Source: Membranipora membranacea | Taxonomy: Eukaryota > Bryozoa > Gymnolaemata > Cheilostomatida > Membraniporidae | Assembly (NCBI GenBank): GCA_914767715.1 | Contig: OU612066.1 | Span: forward strand, 13,831,001 to 13,895,000 | Reading direction: 5' to 3' | DNA length: 64,000 nt | Shown here: piece after piece, positions 1 through 10,338 of the stretch | How positions within the stretch are numbered: position 1 is the first letter of the stretch | Layout: each line of letters opens with the position of its first letter | Notes under the pieces: generated by a model | What the model was told of the DNA's origin: nothing | Seen by the model: the letters and a program-made list of their open reading frames with translations, nothing else | The model's database searches: none | Position numbers and translations under genes: made by a program

Positions 1-291
1 TAACCTCATAAGGAGGAGCAACTCCTGCTCATCTCGAATCTGCAGACCGTTTGGCTCTGCGGCTTTTCGTTCTCCGTCAGCGTCCGTTTTAATTAGGGCC
101 ACTTTTGCTATAAAAAAACATGCCAAACGGCAGCATCGAAAAATTAAATCTCTGTTGGATTGTTATCAAACTCCGACCAGTTCAAGCTCTTCTTGCCCTC
201 ATTCAACACGCCGAATATTGGAATCCTCGGATTAACAGGGGGGTCACAACGCTGACTTGAAAATCCAAAAATTATACCAAGGGAGGGTATC
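1..291 (+). repeat. Partial satellite monomer at left edge
   Basis: The window opens at about unit position 45 (TAACCTCATAAGG) and runs to the next unit start at 292. It carries the TGTTAT and CTTCTTGCC variants also found in the monomer at 1634, so it probably belongs to the same HOR position. The array continues upstream of the window. Confidence 0.95.
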
Positions 292-961
292 ATGCTTCTT
301 TTTCGGCCAGATCAAATAATAGATTTGCTTCTAACTAACCTCATAAGGAGGAGCAACTCCTGCTCATCTCGAATCTGCAGACCGTTTGACTCTGCGGCTT
401 TTCGTTCTCCGTCAGCGTCCGTTTTAATTAGGGCCCCTTTTACTATAAAAAAACATGCCAAAAGGCAGCATCTAAAAATTAAATCTCTGTTGGATTCTTA
501 TCAAACTCCGACCAGTTCAAGCTCTTATTGCCCTCATTCAACACGCCGAATATTTGAATCCTCGGATTAACAGGGGGGTCACAACGCTGACTTGAAAATC
601 CAAAAATTATACCGATGGAGGGTATCATGCTTTTTTTTCGGCCAGATCAAAAAATAGATTTGCTTCTAACTAACCTCATAAGGAGGAGCAACTCCTGCTC
701 ATCTCGAACCTGCAGACAGTTTGGCTCTGCGGCTTTTCGTTCTCCGTCAGCGTCCGTTTTAATTAGGGCCACTTTTGCTATAAAAAAACATGCCAAACGG
801 CAGCATCGAAAAACTAAATCTCTGTTGGATTCTTATCAAACTCCGACCAGTTCAAGCTCTTATTGCCCTCATTCAACACGCCGAATATTGGAATCCTCGG
901 ATTAACAGGGGGGTCACAACGCTGACTTGAAAATCCAACAATTATACCAAGGGAGGGTATC
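292..961 (+). repeat. Two-monomer block repeated at 1969 and 3644
   Basis: Monomers 292 and 627 match 1969 and 2304 (offset 1677) and, less closely, 3644 and 3979. Diagnostic changes are CTTCTTTTT and AATAATAG with GCATCTAAAAA in the first, and GAACCTGCAGACAG in the second. This places the start of the window inside a decayed 5-monomer periodicity. Confidence 0.8.
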
Positions 962-1637
962 ATGCTTTTTTTTCGGCCAGATCAAAAAATAGATTTTCTT
1001 CTAACTAACCTCATAAGGAGGAGCAACTCCTGTTCATCTCGAATCTGCAGACCGTTTGGCTCTGCGGCTTTTCGTTCTCCGTCAACGTCCGTTTTAATTA
1101 GGGCCCCTTTTACTATAAAAAACATGCCAAAAGGCAGCATCTAAAAATTAAATCTCTGTTGGATTCTTATCAAACTCCGAGCAGTTCAAGCTCTTAATGC
1201 CCTCATTCAACACGCCTAATATTATTGGAATCCTCGGATTAACACGGGGGTAACAACGCTGACTTGAAAATCCAAAAATTATACCAAGGGAGGGTATCAT
1301 GGTTTTTTTTTGGCGAGATCAAAAATTAGATTTGCTTCTAACTAACCTCATGAGGAGGAGCAACTCCTGCTCATCTCGAATCTGCAGACCGTTTGGCTCT
1401 GCGGCTTTTCGTTCTCCGTCAGCGTCCGTTTTAATTAGGGCCACTTTTGCTATGAAAAAACATGCCAAACAGCAGCATTGAAAAATTAAATCTCTGTTGG
1501 ATTCTTATCAAACTCCGACCAGTTCAAGCTCTTATTGCCCTCATTCAACACGCCGAATATTGGATTCCTCGGATTAGCAGGGGGGTCACAACGCTGACTT
1601 GAAAATCCAAAAATTATACCAAGGGAGGGTATCATGC

Positions 1638-1645
1638 TTTTTTTT
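1638..1645 (+). other. T8 homopolymer at unit start
   Basis: Eight T residues follow ATGC in nearly all monomers. Variants are T7 (for example 10005, 38803, 51190 and other AIEKHAK-type copies), T9 (32107, 54874), and interrupted forms TTTTCTTT (6659, 13015, 14020) and TTCTTTTT (292, 1969). It is a slippage-prone tract and would also act as a Pol III terminator if such transcription occurred. No function can be shown. Confidence 0.85.
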
Positions 1646-1687
1646 CGGCCAGATCAAAAAATAGATTTGCTTCTAACTAACCTCATA

Positions 1688-1707
1688 AGGAGGAGCAACT
1701 CCTGCTC
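1688..1707. repeat. Overlapping inverted repeats, most conserved block of the unit
   Basis: Two alternative hairpins share bases here: AGGAG (1691-1695), loop CAA, CTCCT (1699-1703); and GAGCA (1693-1697), loop ACTCC, TGCTC (1703-1707). The inner GCAACTCCTG looked unchanged in every monomer I checked, while flanking bases vary in a few copies (5990, 11009, 58560). In the 11009, 22060 and 32442 copies a G-to-C change turns the second into a perfect 6-bp stem (GAGCAG/CTGCTC). Candidate protein-binding or structural element. Confidence 0.7.
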
Positions 1708-1716
1708 ATCTCGAAT

Positions 1717-1737
1717 CTGCAGACCGTTTGGCTCTGC
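1717..1737. repeat. PstI site plus stem-loop
   Basis: CTGCAG at 1717-1722 is a PstI site present in most monomers, so digestion should give a 335-bp ladder. It overlaps an inverted repeat: GCAGACC (1719-1725), loop GTTT, GG (1730-1731), bulged C, TCTGC (1733-1737). Some subfamilies alter it (GACAGTTTGG at 627, 2304, 2974; CCGCTTAGC at 6659, 12681, 13686; CCTTTAGC at 45500, 50186, 51859), so pairing is not strictly kept. A PstI-negative copy (CTTCAG) occurs at 63583. Confidence 0.7.
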
Positions 1738-1785
1738 GGCTTTTCGTTCTCCGTCAGCGTCCGTTTTAATTAGGGCCACTTTTGC

Positions 1786-1795
1786 TATAAAAAAA
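1786..1795 (+). other. TATAAAA and A7 tract
   Basis: CTATAAAAAAACATG occurs mid-unit. It resembles a TATA box, but subfamilies replace it with TATACAAAA, TATAGAAAA, TATTAAAA, TATGAAAA, CAATAAAA or CCATAAAA, so the motif is not preserved. A8 slippage variants (7329, 9341, 13350, 31435 and others) shift the + strand ORF. Recorded as an A-tract with DNA-bending potential rather than a promoter. Confidence 0.6.
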
Positions 1796-1898
1796 CATGC
1801 CAAACGGCAGCATCGAAAAATTAAATCTCTGTTGGATTGTTATCAAACTCCGACCAGTTCAAGCTCTTCTTGCCCTCATTCAACACGCCGAATATTGG

Positions 1899-1910
1899 AA
1901 TCCTCGGATT
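1899..1910. repeat. AATCC-TC-GGATT palindrome
   Basis: Near-perfect 12-bp palindrome located just upstream of the G run. A large subset (for example 16031, 29426, 29761, 42487) reads AATCCTTGGATT, keeping both arms and changing only the two-base centre. The upstream neighbour varies among TTGG, TTTG, TTGA and TTAA by subfamily and is a useful HOR diagnostic. Confidence 0.7.
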
Positions 1911-1950
1911 AACAGGGGGGTCACAACGCTGACTTGAAAATCCAAAAATT

Positions 1951-1967
1951 ATACCAAGGGAGGGTAT
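1951..1967. repeat. ATACC/GGTAT inverted repeat before the unit start
   Basis: ATACC (1951-1955), spacer AAGGGAG, GGTAT (1963-1967) lies immediately upstream of the unit ATG. The purine-rich GGGAGGG four bases before ATG superficially resembles a bacterial ribosome binding site. A common variant, CCAATGGAGG, adds an in-frame ATG twelve bases upstream (627, 2304, 12011, 43492 and many more). Other forms are TATCC (45500, 50186, 51859) and TATATC (16701, 27751, 38134). Confidence 0.6.
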
Positions 1968-1968
1968 C

Positions 1969-4900
1969 ATGCTTCTTTTTCGGCCAGATCAAATAATAGA
2001 TTTGCTTCTAACTAACCTCATAAGGAGGAGCAACTCCTGCTCATCTCGAATCTGCAGACCGTTTGACTCTGCGGCTTTTCGTTCTCCGTCAGCGTCCGTT
2101 TTAATTAGGGCCCCTTTTACTATAAAAAAACATGCCAAAAGGCAGCATCTAAAAATTAAATCTCTGTTGGATTCTTATCAAACTCCGACCAGTTCAAGCT
2201 CTTATTGCCCTCATTCAACACGCCGAATATTGGAATCCTCGGATTAACAGGGGGGTCACAACGCTGACTTGAAAATCCAAAAATTATACCGATGGAGGGT
2301 ATCATGCTTTTTTTTCGGCCAGATCAAAAAATAGATTTGCTTCTAACTAACCTCATAAGGAGGAGCAACTCCTGCTCATCTCGAACCTGCAGACAGTTTG
2401 GCTCTGCGGCTTTTCGTTCTCCGTCAGCGTCCGTTTTAATTAGGGCCACTTTTGCTATAAAAAAACATGCCAAACGGCAGCATCGAAAAATTAAATCTCT
2501 GTTGGATTCTTATCAAACTCCGACGAGTTCAAGCTCTTATTGCCCTCATTCAACACGCCGAAAAATTGAATCCTCGGATTAACAGGGGGGTCACAACGCT
2601 GAGTTGAAAATCCAACAATTATACCAAGGGAGGGTATCATGCTTCATTTTCGGCCTGAGCAAAAAATAGATTTGCTTCTAACTAACCTCATAAGGAGGAG
2701 CAACTCCTGCTCATCTCGAATCTGCAGACCGTTTGGCTCTGCGGCTTTTCGTTCTCCGTCAGCGTCCGTTTTAATTAGGGCCACTTTTGCTATAAAAAAA
2801 CATGCCAAACGGCAGCATCGAAAAATTAAATCTCTGTTGGATTCTTATCAAACTCCGACCAGTTCCAGCTGTTATTGCCCTCATTCAACACGCCGAATAT
2901 TGGACTCCTCGGATTAACAGGGGGGTCACAACGCTGACTTGAAAATGCAAAAATTATACCAAGGGAGGGTATCATGCTTTTTTTTCGGCCAGATCAAAAA
3001 ATAGATTTGCTTCTAACTAACCTCATAAGGAGGAGCAACTCCTGCTCATCTCGAACCTGCAGACAGTTTGGCTCTGCGGCTTTTCGTTCTCCGTCAGCGT
3101 CCGTTTCAATTAGGGCCACTTTTGCTATAAAAAAACATGCCAAACGGCAGCATCGAAATATTAAATCTCTGTTGGATTCTTATCAAACTCCGACCAGTTC
3201 AAGCTCTTATTGCCCTCATTCAACACGCCGAATATTGGAATCCTCGGATTAGCAGGGGGGTCACAACGCTGACTTGAAAATCCAAAAATTATACCAAGGG
3301 AGGGTATCATGCTTTTTTTTCGGCCAGATCAAAAAATAGATTTGCTTCTAACTAACCTCATAAGGAGGAGCAACTCCTGCTCATCTCGAATCTGCAGACC
3401 GTTTGGCTCTGCGGCTTTTCGTTCTCCGTCAGCGTCCGTTTTAATTAGGGCCACTTTTGCTATAAAAAAACATGCCAAACGGCAGCATCGAAAAATTAAA
3501 TCTCTGTTGGATTCTTATCAAACTCCGACCAGTTCAAGCTCTTCTTGCCCTCATTCAACACGCCGAATATTGGAATCCTCGGATTAACAGGGGGGTCACA
3601 ACGCTGACTTGAAAATCCAAAAAATATACCAAGGGAGGGTATCATGCTTTTTTTTCAGCCAGATCAAAAAATAGATTTGCTTCTAACTAACCTCATAAGG
3701 AGGAGCAACTCCTGCTGATCTCGAATCTGCAGACCGTTTGACTCTGCGGCTTTTCGTTCTCCGTCAGCGTCCGTTTTAATTAGGGCCCCTTTTACTATAA
3801 AAAAACATGCCAAAAGGCAGCATCTAAAAATTAAATCTCTGTTGGATTCTTATCAAACTCCGACCAGTTCAAGCTCTTATTGCCCTCATTCAACACGCCG
3901 AATATTTGAATCCTCGGATTAACAGGGGGGTCACAACGCTGACTTGAAAATCCAAAAATTATACCGATGGAGGGTATCATGCTTTTTTTTCGGCCAGATC
4001 AAAAAATAGATTTGCTTCTAACTAACCTCATAAGGAGGAGCAACTCCTGCTCATCTCGATCCTGCAGACAGTTTGGCTCTGCGGCTTTTCGTTCTCCATC
4101 AGCGTCCGTTTTAATTAGGGCCACTTTTGCTATAAAAAAACATGCCAAACGGCAGCATCGAAAAATTAAATCTCTGTTGGATTCTTATCAAACTCCGACG
4201 AGTTCAAGCTCTTATTGCCCTCATTCAACACGCCGAATAATTGAATCCTCGGATTAACAGGGGGGTCACAACGCTGAGTTGAAAATCCAAAAATTATACC
4301 AAGGGAGGGTATCATGCTTCATTTTCGGCCTGAGCAAAAAATAGATTTGCTTCTAACTAACCTCATAAGGAGGAGCAACTCCTGCTCATCTCGAATCTGC
4401 AGACCGTTTGGCTCTGCGGCTTTTCGTTCTCCGTCAGCGTCCGTTTTAATTATGGCCACTTTTGCTATAAAAAAACATGCCAAACGGCAGCATCGAAAAA
4501 TTAAATCTCTGTTGGATTCTTATCAAACTCCGACCAGTTCAAGCTGTTATTGCCCTCATTCAACACGCCGAATATTGGACTCCTCGGATTAACAGGGGGG
4601 TCACAACGCTGACTTGAAAATGCAAAAATTATACCAAGGGAGGGTATCATGCTTTTTTTTCGGCCAGATCAAAAAATAGATTTGCTTCTAACTAACCTCA
4701 TAAGGAGGAGCAACTCCTGCTCATCTCGAACCTGCAGACAGTTTGGCTCTGCGGCTTTTCGTTCTCCGTCAGCGTCCGTTTCAATTAGGGCCACTTTTGC
4801 TATAAAAAAACATGCCAAACGGCAGCATCGAAATATTAAATCTCTGTTGGATTCTTATCAAACTCCGACCAGTTCAAGCTCTTATTGCCCTCATTCAACA

Positions 4901-5318
4901 CGCCGAATATTGGAATCCTCGGATTAACAGGGGGGTCACAACGCTGACTTGAAAATCCAAAAATTATACCAAGGGAGGGTATCATACTTTTTTTTCGGCC
5001 AGATCAAAAAATAGATTTGCTTCTAACTAACCTCATAAGGAGGAGCAACTCCTGTTCATCTCGAATCTGCAGGCCGTTTGGCTCTGCGGCTTTTCGTTCT
5101 CCGTCAGCGTCCGTTTTAAATAGGGCCACTTTTGCTATAAAAAAACATGCCAAACGGCAGCATCGAAAAATTAAATCTCTGTTGGATTCTTATCAAACTC
5201 CGACCAGTTCAAGCTGTTATTGCCCTCATTCAACACGCCGAATATTGGAATCCTCGGATTAACAGGGGGGTCACAACGCTGACTTGAAAATCCAAAAATT
5301 ATACCGAGGGAGGGTATC
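1969..5318 (+). repeat. Five-monomer HOR, two tandem copies (1675 bp period)
   Basis: Monomers 1969, 2304, 2639, 2974 correspond in order to 3644, 3979, 4314, 4649. Shared markers are GCATCTAAAAA, the ACAGTTTGG type, TTCATTTTCGGCCTGAGC (2639 and 4314) and GTTTCAATTAGG with GAAATATT (2974 and 4649). The fifth monomers (3309 and 4984) are not equivalent, so the HOR is imperfect. The 4984 copy has lost the unit ATG (ATA). Confidence 0.8.
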
Positions 5319-5653
5319 ATGCTTTTTTTTCAGCCAGATCAAAAAATAGATTTGCTTCTAACTAACCTCATAAGGAGGAGCAACTCCTGCTCATCTCGAA
5401 TCTGCAGACCGTGTGGCTCTGCGGCTTTTCGTTCTCCGTCAGCGTCCGTTTTGTTTAGGGCCACTTTTGCTATAAAAACACATGCCAAACGGCAGCATCG
5501 AAAAACTAAATCTCTGTTGGATTCTTATCAAACTCCGACCAGTTCAAGCTCTTATTGCCCTCATTCAACACGCCGAATATTGGAATCCTCGGATTAACAG
5601 GGGGGTCACAACGCTGACTTGAAAATCCAACAATTATACCAAGGGAGGGTATC

Positions 5654-6324
5654 ATGCTTTTTTTTCGGCCAGATCAAAAAATAGATTTTCTTCTAACTAA
5701 CCTCATAAGGAGGAGCAACTCCTGTTCATCTCGAATCTGCAGACCGTTTGGCTCTGCGGCTTTTCGTTCTCCGTCAACGTCCGTTTTAATTAGGGCCCCT
5801 TTTACTATAAAAAACATGCCAAAAGGCAGCATCTAAAAATTAAATCTCTGTTGGATTCTTATCAAACTCCGAGCAGTTCAAGCTCTTAATGCCCTCATTC
5901 AACACGCCTAATATATTGGAATCCTCGGATTAACACGGGGGTAACAACGCTGACTTGAAAATCCAAAAATTATACCAAGGGAGGGTATCATGCTTTTTTT
6001 TTGGCGAGATCAAAAATTAGATTTGCTTCTAACTAACCTCATGAGGAGAAGCAACTCCTGCTCATCTCGAATCTGCAGACCGTTTGGCTCTGCGGCTTTT
6101 CGTTCTCCGTCAGCGTCCGTTTTAATTAGGGCCACTTTTGCTATGAAAAAACATGCCAAACAGCAGCATTGAAAAATTAAATCTCTGTTGGATTCTTATC
6201 AAACTCCGACCAGTTCAAGCTCTTATTGCCCTCATTCAACACGCCGAATATTGGAATCTTCGGATTAACAGGGGGGTCACAACGCTAACTTGAAAATCCA
6301 AAAATTATACCAATGGAGGGTATC
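5654..6324 (+). repeat. Two-monomer copy of 962-1633
   Basis: The pair 5654/5990 matches 962/1299 at an offset of about 4692 bp (14 monomers). Markers are AGATTTTCTTC, GCATCTAAAAA with a shortened A tract, ACACGGGGGTAAC and TTTGGCGAGATCAAAAATTAG. The small insertion in ATATT differs (ATATTATTGG versus ATATATTGG), showing independent microsatellite-like change after duplication. Confidence 0.85.
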
Positions 6325-7664
6325 ATGCTTTTTTTTCGGCCGGATCAAAAAATAGATTTGCTTTTAACTAACCTCAGAAGGAGGAGCAACTCCTGCTCAT
6401 CTCGAATCTGCAGACCGTTTGGCTCTGCGGCTTTTCGTTCTCCGTCAGCGTCCGTTTTAATTAGGGCCACTTTTGCTATAAAAAAACATGCCAAACGGCA
6501 GCATCGAAAAATTAAATCTCTGTTGGATTCTTATCAAACTCCGACCAGTTCAAGCTCTTATTGCCCTCATTCAACACGCCGAATATTTGAATCCTCGGAT
6601 TAACAGGGGGGTCACAACGCTGACTTGAAAATCCAAATATTATACCAAGGGAGGGTATCATGCTTTTCTTTCGGCCAGATCAAAAAATAGATTTGCTTCT
6701 AACTAACCTCATAAGGAGGAGCAACTCCTGCTCATCTCGATCTGCAGACCGCTTAGCTCTGCGGCTTTTCGTTCTCCGTCAGCGTCCGTTTTAATTAGGG
6801 CCACTTTTGCTATAAAAAAACATGCCAAACGGCAGCATCGAAAAATTAAATCTCCGTTGGATTCTTATCAAACTCCGACCAGTTCAAGGTCTTATTGCCC
6901 TCATTCAACACGCCGAATATTGGAATCCTCGGATTAACAGGGGGGTCACAAAGCTGACTTGAAAATCCAAAAATCATACCAAGGGAGGGTATCATGCTTT
7001 TTTTTCGGCCAGATCAAAAAATAGATTTGCTTCTAACTAACCTCATAAGGAGGAGCAACTCCTGCGCATGTCGAATCTGCAGACCGTTTGGCTCTGCGGC
7101 TTTTCGTTCTCCGTCAGCGTCCGCTTTAATTAGGGCCACTTTTGCTATAAAAAAACATGCCAAATGGCAGCATCGAAAAATTGAATCTCTGTTGGATTCT
7201 TATCAAACTCCGACCAGTTCAAGCTCTTATTGCCCTCATTCAACACGCCGAATATTGGAATCCTCGGATTAACAGGGGGGTCACAACGCTGACTTGAAAA
7301 TCAAAACATTATACCAAGGGAGGGTATCATGCTTTTTTTTCGGCCAGATCAAAAAATAGATTTGCTTCTAACTAACCTCATAAGGAGGAGCAACTCCTGC
7401 TCATCTCGAATCTGCAGACCGTTTGGCTCTGCGGCTTTTGGTTCTCCGTCAGCGTCCGTTTGAATTAGGGCCACTTTTGCTATAAAAAAAACATGCCAAA
7501 CAGCAGCATTGAAAAATTAAATCTCTGTTGGATTCTTATCAAACTCCGACCAGTTCAAGCTCTTATTGCCCTCATTCAACACGCCGAATATTGGAATCCT
7601 CGGATTAGCAGGGGGGTCACAACGCTGACTTGAAAATCCAAAAATTATACCAAGGGAGGGTATC
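6325..7664 (+). repeat. Four-monomer block re-used at 12346
   Basis: Monomers 6325, 6659, 6994 and the left half of 7329 match 12346, 12681, 13015 and 13350 (offset 6021 bp, 18 monomers). The series is the CTCAGAAGG type, the type with a 1-bp deletion (CTCGATCTGCAG), the CTGCGCATGTCG type and the GTTTGAATTAGG type. From about 7495 the last monomer switches to CAGCAGCATTG, seen in 1299 and 8671, so it is chimeric. Confidence 0.75.
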
Positions 7665-9340
7665 ATGCTTTTTTTTCGGCCAGATCAAAAAATAGATTTG
7701 CTTTTAACTAACCTCATAAGGAGGAGCAACTCCTGCTCATCTCGAATCTGCAGACCGTTTATCTCTGCGGCTTTTCGTTCTCCGTTAGCGTCCGTTTTAA
7801 TTAGGGCCACTTTTGCTATAAAAAAACATGCCAAACGGCAGCATCGAAAAATTAAATCTCTGTTGGATTCTTATCAAACTCCGACCAGATCAAGCTCTTA
7901 TTGCCCTCATTCAACACGCCGAATATTGGAATCCTCGGATTAACAGGGGGGGTCACAACGCTGACTTGAAAATCCAAAAATTATACCAAGGGAGGGTATC
8001 ATGCTTTTTTTTCGGCCAGATCAAAAAATAGATTTGCTTCTAACTAACCTCATAAGGAGGAGCAACTCCTGCTCATCTCGAATCTGCAGACGGTTTGGCT
8101 CTCCGGCTTTTCGTTCTCCGTCAGCGTCCGTATTAATTAGGGCCACTTTTGCTATAAAAAAACATACCAAACGGCAGCATCGAACAATGAAATCTCTGTT
8201 GGATTCTTATCAAACTCCAACCAGTTCAAGCTCTTATTGCCCTCATTCAACACGCCGAATATTGGAATCCTCGGATTAACAGGAGGGTCACAACGCTGAC
8301 TTGAAAATCCAAAAATTATACCAAGTGAGGGTATCATGCTTTTTTTTCGGCCAGATCAAAAAATAGATTTGCTTCTAACTAACCTCATGAGGAGGAGCAA
8401 CTCCTGCTCATCTCGAATCTGCAGAGCGTTTGGCTCTCCGGCTTTTCGTTCTCCGTCAGCGTCCGTATTAATTAGGGCCACTTTTGCTATAAAAAAACAT
8501 ACCAAACGGCAGCATCGAACAATGAAATCTCTGTTGGATTCTTATCAAACTCCAACCAGTTCAAGCTCTTATTGCCCTCATTCAACACGCCGAATATTGG
8601 AATCCTCGGATTAACAGGAGGGTCACAACGCTGACTTGAAAATCCAAAAATTATACCAAGTGAGGGTATCATGCTTTTTTTTCGGCCAGATCAAAAAATA
8701 GATTTGCTTCTAACTAACCTCATGAGGAGGAGCAACTCCTGCTCATCTCGAATCTGCAGAGCGTTTGGCTCTGCGGCTTTTTGTTCTCCGTCAGCGTCCG
8801 TTTTAATTAGGGCCACTTTTGCTATGAAAAAACATGCCAAACAGCAGCATTGAAAAATTAAATCTCTGTTGGATTCTTATCAAACTCCGACCAGTTCAAG
8901 CTCTTATTGCCCTCATTCAACACGCCGAATATTGGAATCCTCGGATTAGCAGGGGGGTCACAACGCTGACTTGAAAATCCAAAAATTATACCAAGGGAGG
9001 GTATCATGCTTTTTTTTCGGCCAGATCAAAAAATAGATTTGCTTCTAACTAACCTCATAAGGAGGAGCAACTCCTGCTCATCTCGAATCTGCAGACCGTT
9101 TATCTCTGCGGCTTTTCGTTCTCCGTTAGCGTCCGTTTTAATTAGGGCCACTTTTGCTATAAAAAAACATGCCAAACGGCAGCATCGAAAAATTAAATCT
9201 CTGTTGGATTCTTATCAAACTCCGACCAGTTCAAGCTCTTATTGCCCTCATTCAACACGCCGAATATTGGAATCCTCGGATTAACAGGGGGGTCACAACG
9301 CTGACTTGAAAATCCAAAAATTATACCAAGGGAGGGTATC
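7665..9340 (+). repeat. Four-monomer HOR with return of the 7665 type at 9006
   Basis: Monomer 7665 and monomer 9006 share CCGTTTATCTCTGCGG and CCGTTAGCG, 1341 bp apart. Their right neighbours (8001 and 9341) share GACGGTTTGGCTCTCC, and their left neighbours (7329 and 8671) share CAGCAGCATTG and GATTAGCAGG. This gives a four-monomer period; the extra similarity of 8001 and 8336 is listed separately. Confidence 0.75.
8001..8670 (+). repeat. Recent tandem duplication of a single monomer
   Basis: Monomers 8001 and 8336 share a string of otherwise rare changes: GTATTAATTAGG, AACATACC, CGAACAATGAAATC, CTCCAACC, CAGGAGGGTC and CCAAGTGAGG. By eye they differ only at ATAAGG/ATGAGG and GACGG/GAGCG. 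Monomer 8671 keeps the left-hand changes of 8336, indicating the exchange point lay inside the unit. Confidence 0.9.
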
Positions 9341-9675
9341 ATGCTTTTTTTTCGGCCAGATCAAAAAATAGATTTGCTTCTAACTAACCTCATAAGGAGG
9401 AGCAACTCCTGCTCATCTCGAATCTGCAGACGGTTTGGCTCTCCGGCTTTTCGTTCTCCGTCAGCGTCCCTTTTAATTAGGGCCACTTTTGCCATAAAAA
9501 AAACATGCCAAACGGCAGCATCGAAAAATTAAATCTCTGTTGGATTCTTATCAAATTCCGACCAGTTCAAGCTCTTATTGCCCTCATTCAACACGCGAAT
9601 ATTGGAATCCTCGGATTAACAGGGGGGTCACAACGCTGACTTGAAAATCCGAAAATGATACCAAGGGAGGGTATC

Positions 9676-10004
9676 ATGTTTTTTTTTCGGCCAGATCAAA
9701 AAATAGATTTGCTTCTAACTAACCTCATAAGGAGGAGCAACTCCTGCTCATCTCGATTCTGCAGACCGTTTGGCTCTGCGGCTTTTTGTTCTCCGTCAGC
9801 GTCCGTTTTAATTAGGGCCACTTTTGCTATAAAAAAACATGCCAAACGGCAGCATCGAAAAATTAAATCTCTGTTGGATTCTTATCAAACTCTGACCAGT
9901 TCAAGCTCTTATTGCCCTCATTGAACACGCCGAATATTGGAATCCTCGGATTAACAGGGGGGTCACAACGCTGATTTGAAAATAATATACCAAGGGAGGG
10001 TATC
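9676..10004 (+). repeat. Shortest monomer (329 bp)
   Basis: The unit lacks six bases in the segment between TTGAAAAT and TATACC (GATTTGAAAATAATATACC here). It also carries CTCGATTCTGCAG and CATTGAACACG. No other monomer with this deletion was seen, so it was not amplified. Confidence 0.85.
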
Positions 10005-10338
10005 ATGCTTTTTTTCGGCCAGATCAAAATATAGATTTGCTTCTAACTAACCTCATAAGGAGGAGCAACTCCTGCTCATCTCGAATCTGCAGACCGTTTA
10101 TCTCTGCGGCTTTTCGTTCTCCGTCAGCGTCCGTTTTAATTAGGGCCACTTTTGCAATAAAAAAACATGCCAAACGGCAGCATCGAAAAATTAAATCTCT
10201 GTTGGATTCTTATCAAACTCCGACCAGTTCAAGCTCTTATTGCCCTCATTCAACACGCCGAATATTGGAATCCTCGGATTAACAGGGGGGTCACAACGCT
10301 GACTTGAAAATCCAAAAATTATACCAAGGGAGGGTATC

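Larger units (their letters stand above)
1634..1912 (+). other. 92-codon ORF typical of most monomers, probably fortuitous
   Basis: The frame starts MLFFRPDQKIDLLL, is rich in Ser and Arg, and ends in ESSD followed by TAA. I recognise no domain, signal peptide or family. Most monomers retain it at 81-107 codons depending on start and slippage variants. Against coding: premature stops (TGA at 3644; TAA in the 10674, 21725 and 32107 copies; TAA after KGSI at 962 and 5654), a 1-bp deletion in the 6659/12681/13686 family and A8 frameshifts are all propagated intact by array duplication. Overlapping frames on both strands are also open. The 335-bp period shifts frame at every unit. Confidence refers to this being a real protein gene. 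Confidence 0.05.
1634..1968 (+). repeat. Reference satellite monomer (335 bp)
   Basis: This copy serves as a coordinate reference for the unit. Hand count gives 81 C and 64 G in 335 bp (43% GC) and 15 CpG. Order of landmarks: ATGC, T8 tract (1638-1645), purine-rich inverted repeat (1688-1707), PstI site with stem-loop (1717-1737), three short T4 tracts, TATAAAA and A7 (1786-1795), AT-rich middle, AATCC/GGATT palindrome (1899-1910), G6 run (1915-1920), then the ATACC/GGTAT inverted repeat that abuts the next unit start. It departs from the commonest sequence at TTGTTATC and CTTCTTGCC. No similarity between its two halves was evident by eye, so it is not an obvious dimer. Confidence 0.95.

Noticed and set aside
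1741-1760. CENP-B box candidate around TTTTCGTTCTCC, and a minus-strand one around GGCAGCATCGAA
   Set aside because: Only the TTCG (or CGAA) part fits; the central A and the CGGG core positions do not match on either strand.
1786-1792. TATA-box promoter
   Set aside because: The motif is altered in several amplified subfamilies (TATAGA, TATACA, TATTAA, CAATAA) and no initiator or gene follows it.
1729-1866. Pol III internal promoter (A-box-like TGGCTCTGCGG at 1729, B-box-like AGTTCAAGCTC at 1856)
   Set aside because: Both are imperfect, the spacing of about 127 bp is long, and T4 runs lie directly downstream of the A-box-like site and would terminate transcription. No cloverleaf could be folded.
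1915-1964. G-quadruplex from G6 and GGGAGGG
   Set aside because: The two G clusters are about 40 bases apart, and the G6 run varies from four to seven or is interrupted in several copies.
1634-1968. Ancestral half-unit dimer inside the 335-bp monomer
   Set aside because: I found no convincing alignment between the two halves by eye; only short words such as TCGAA and CTCAT recur.
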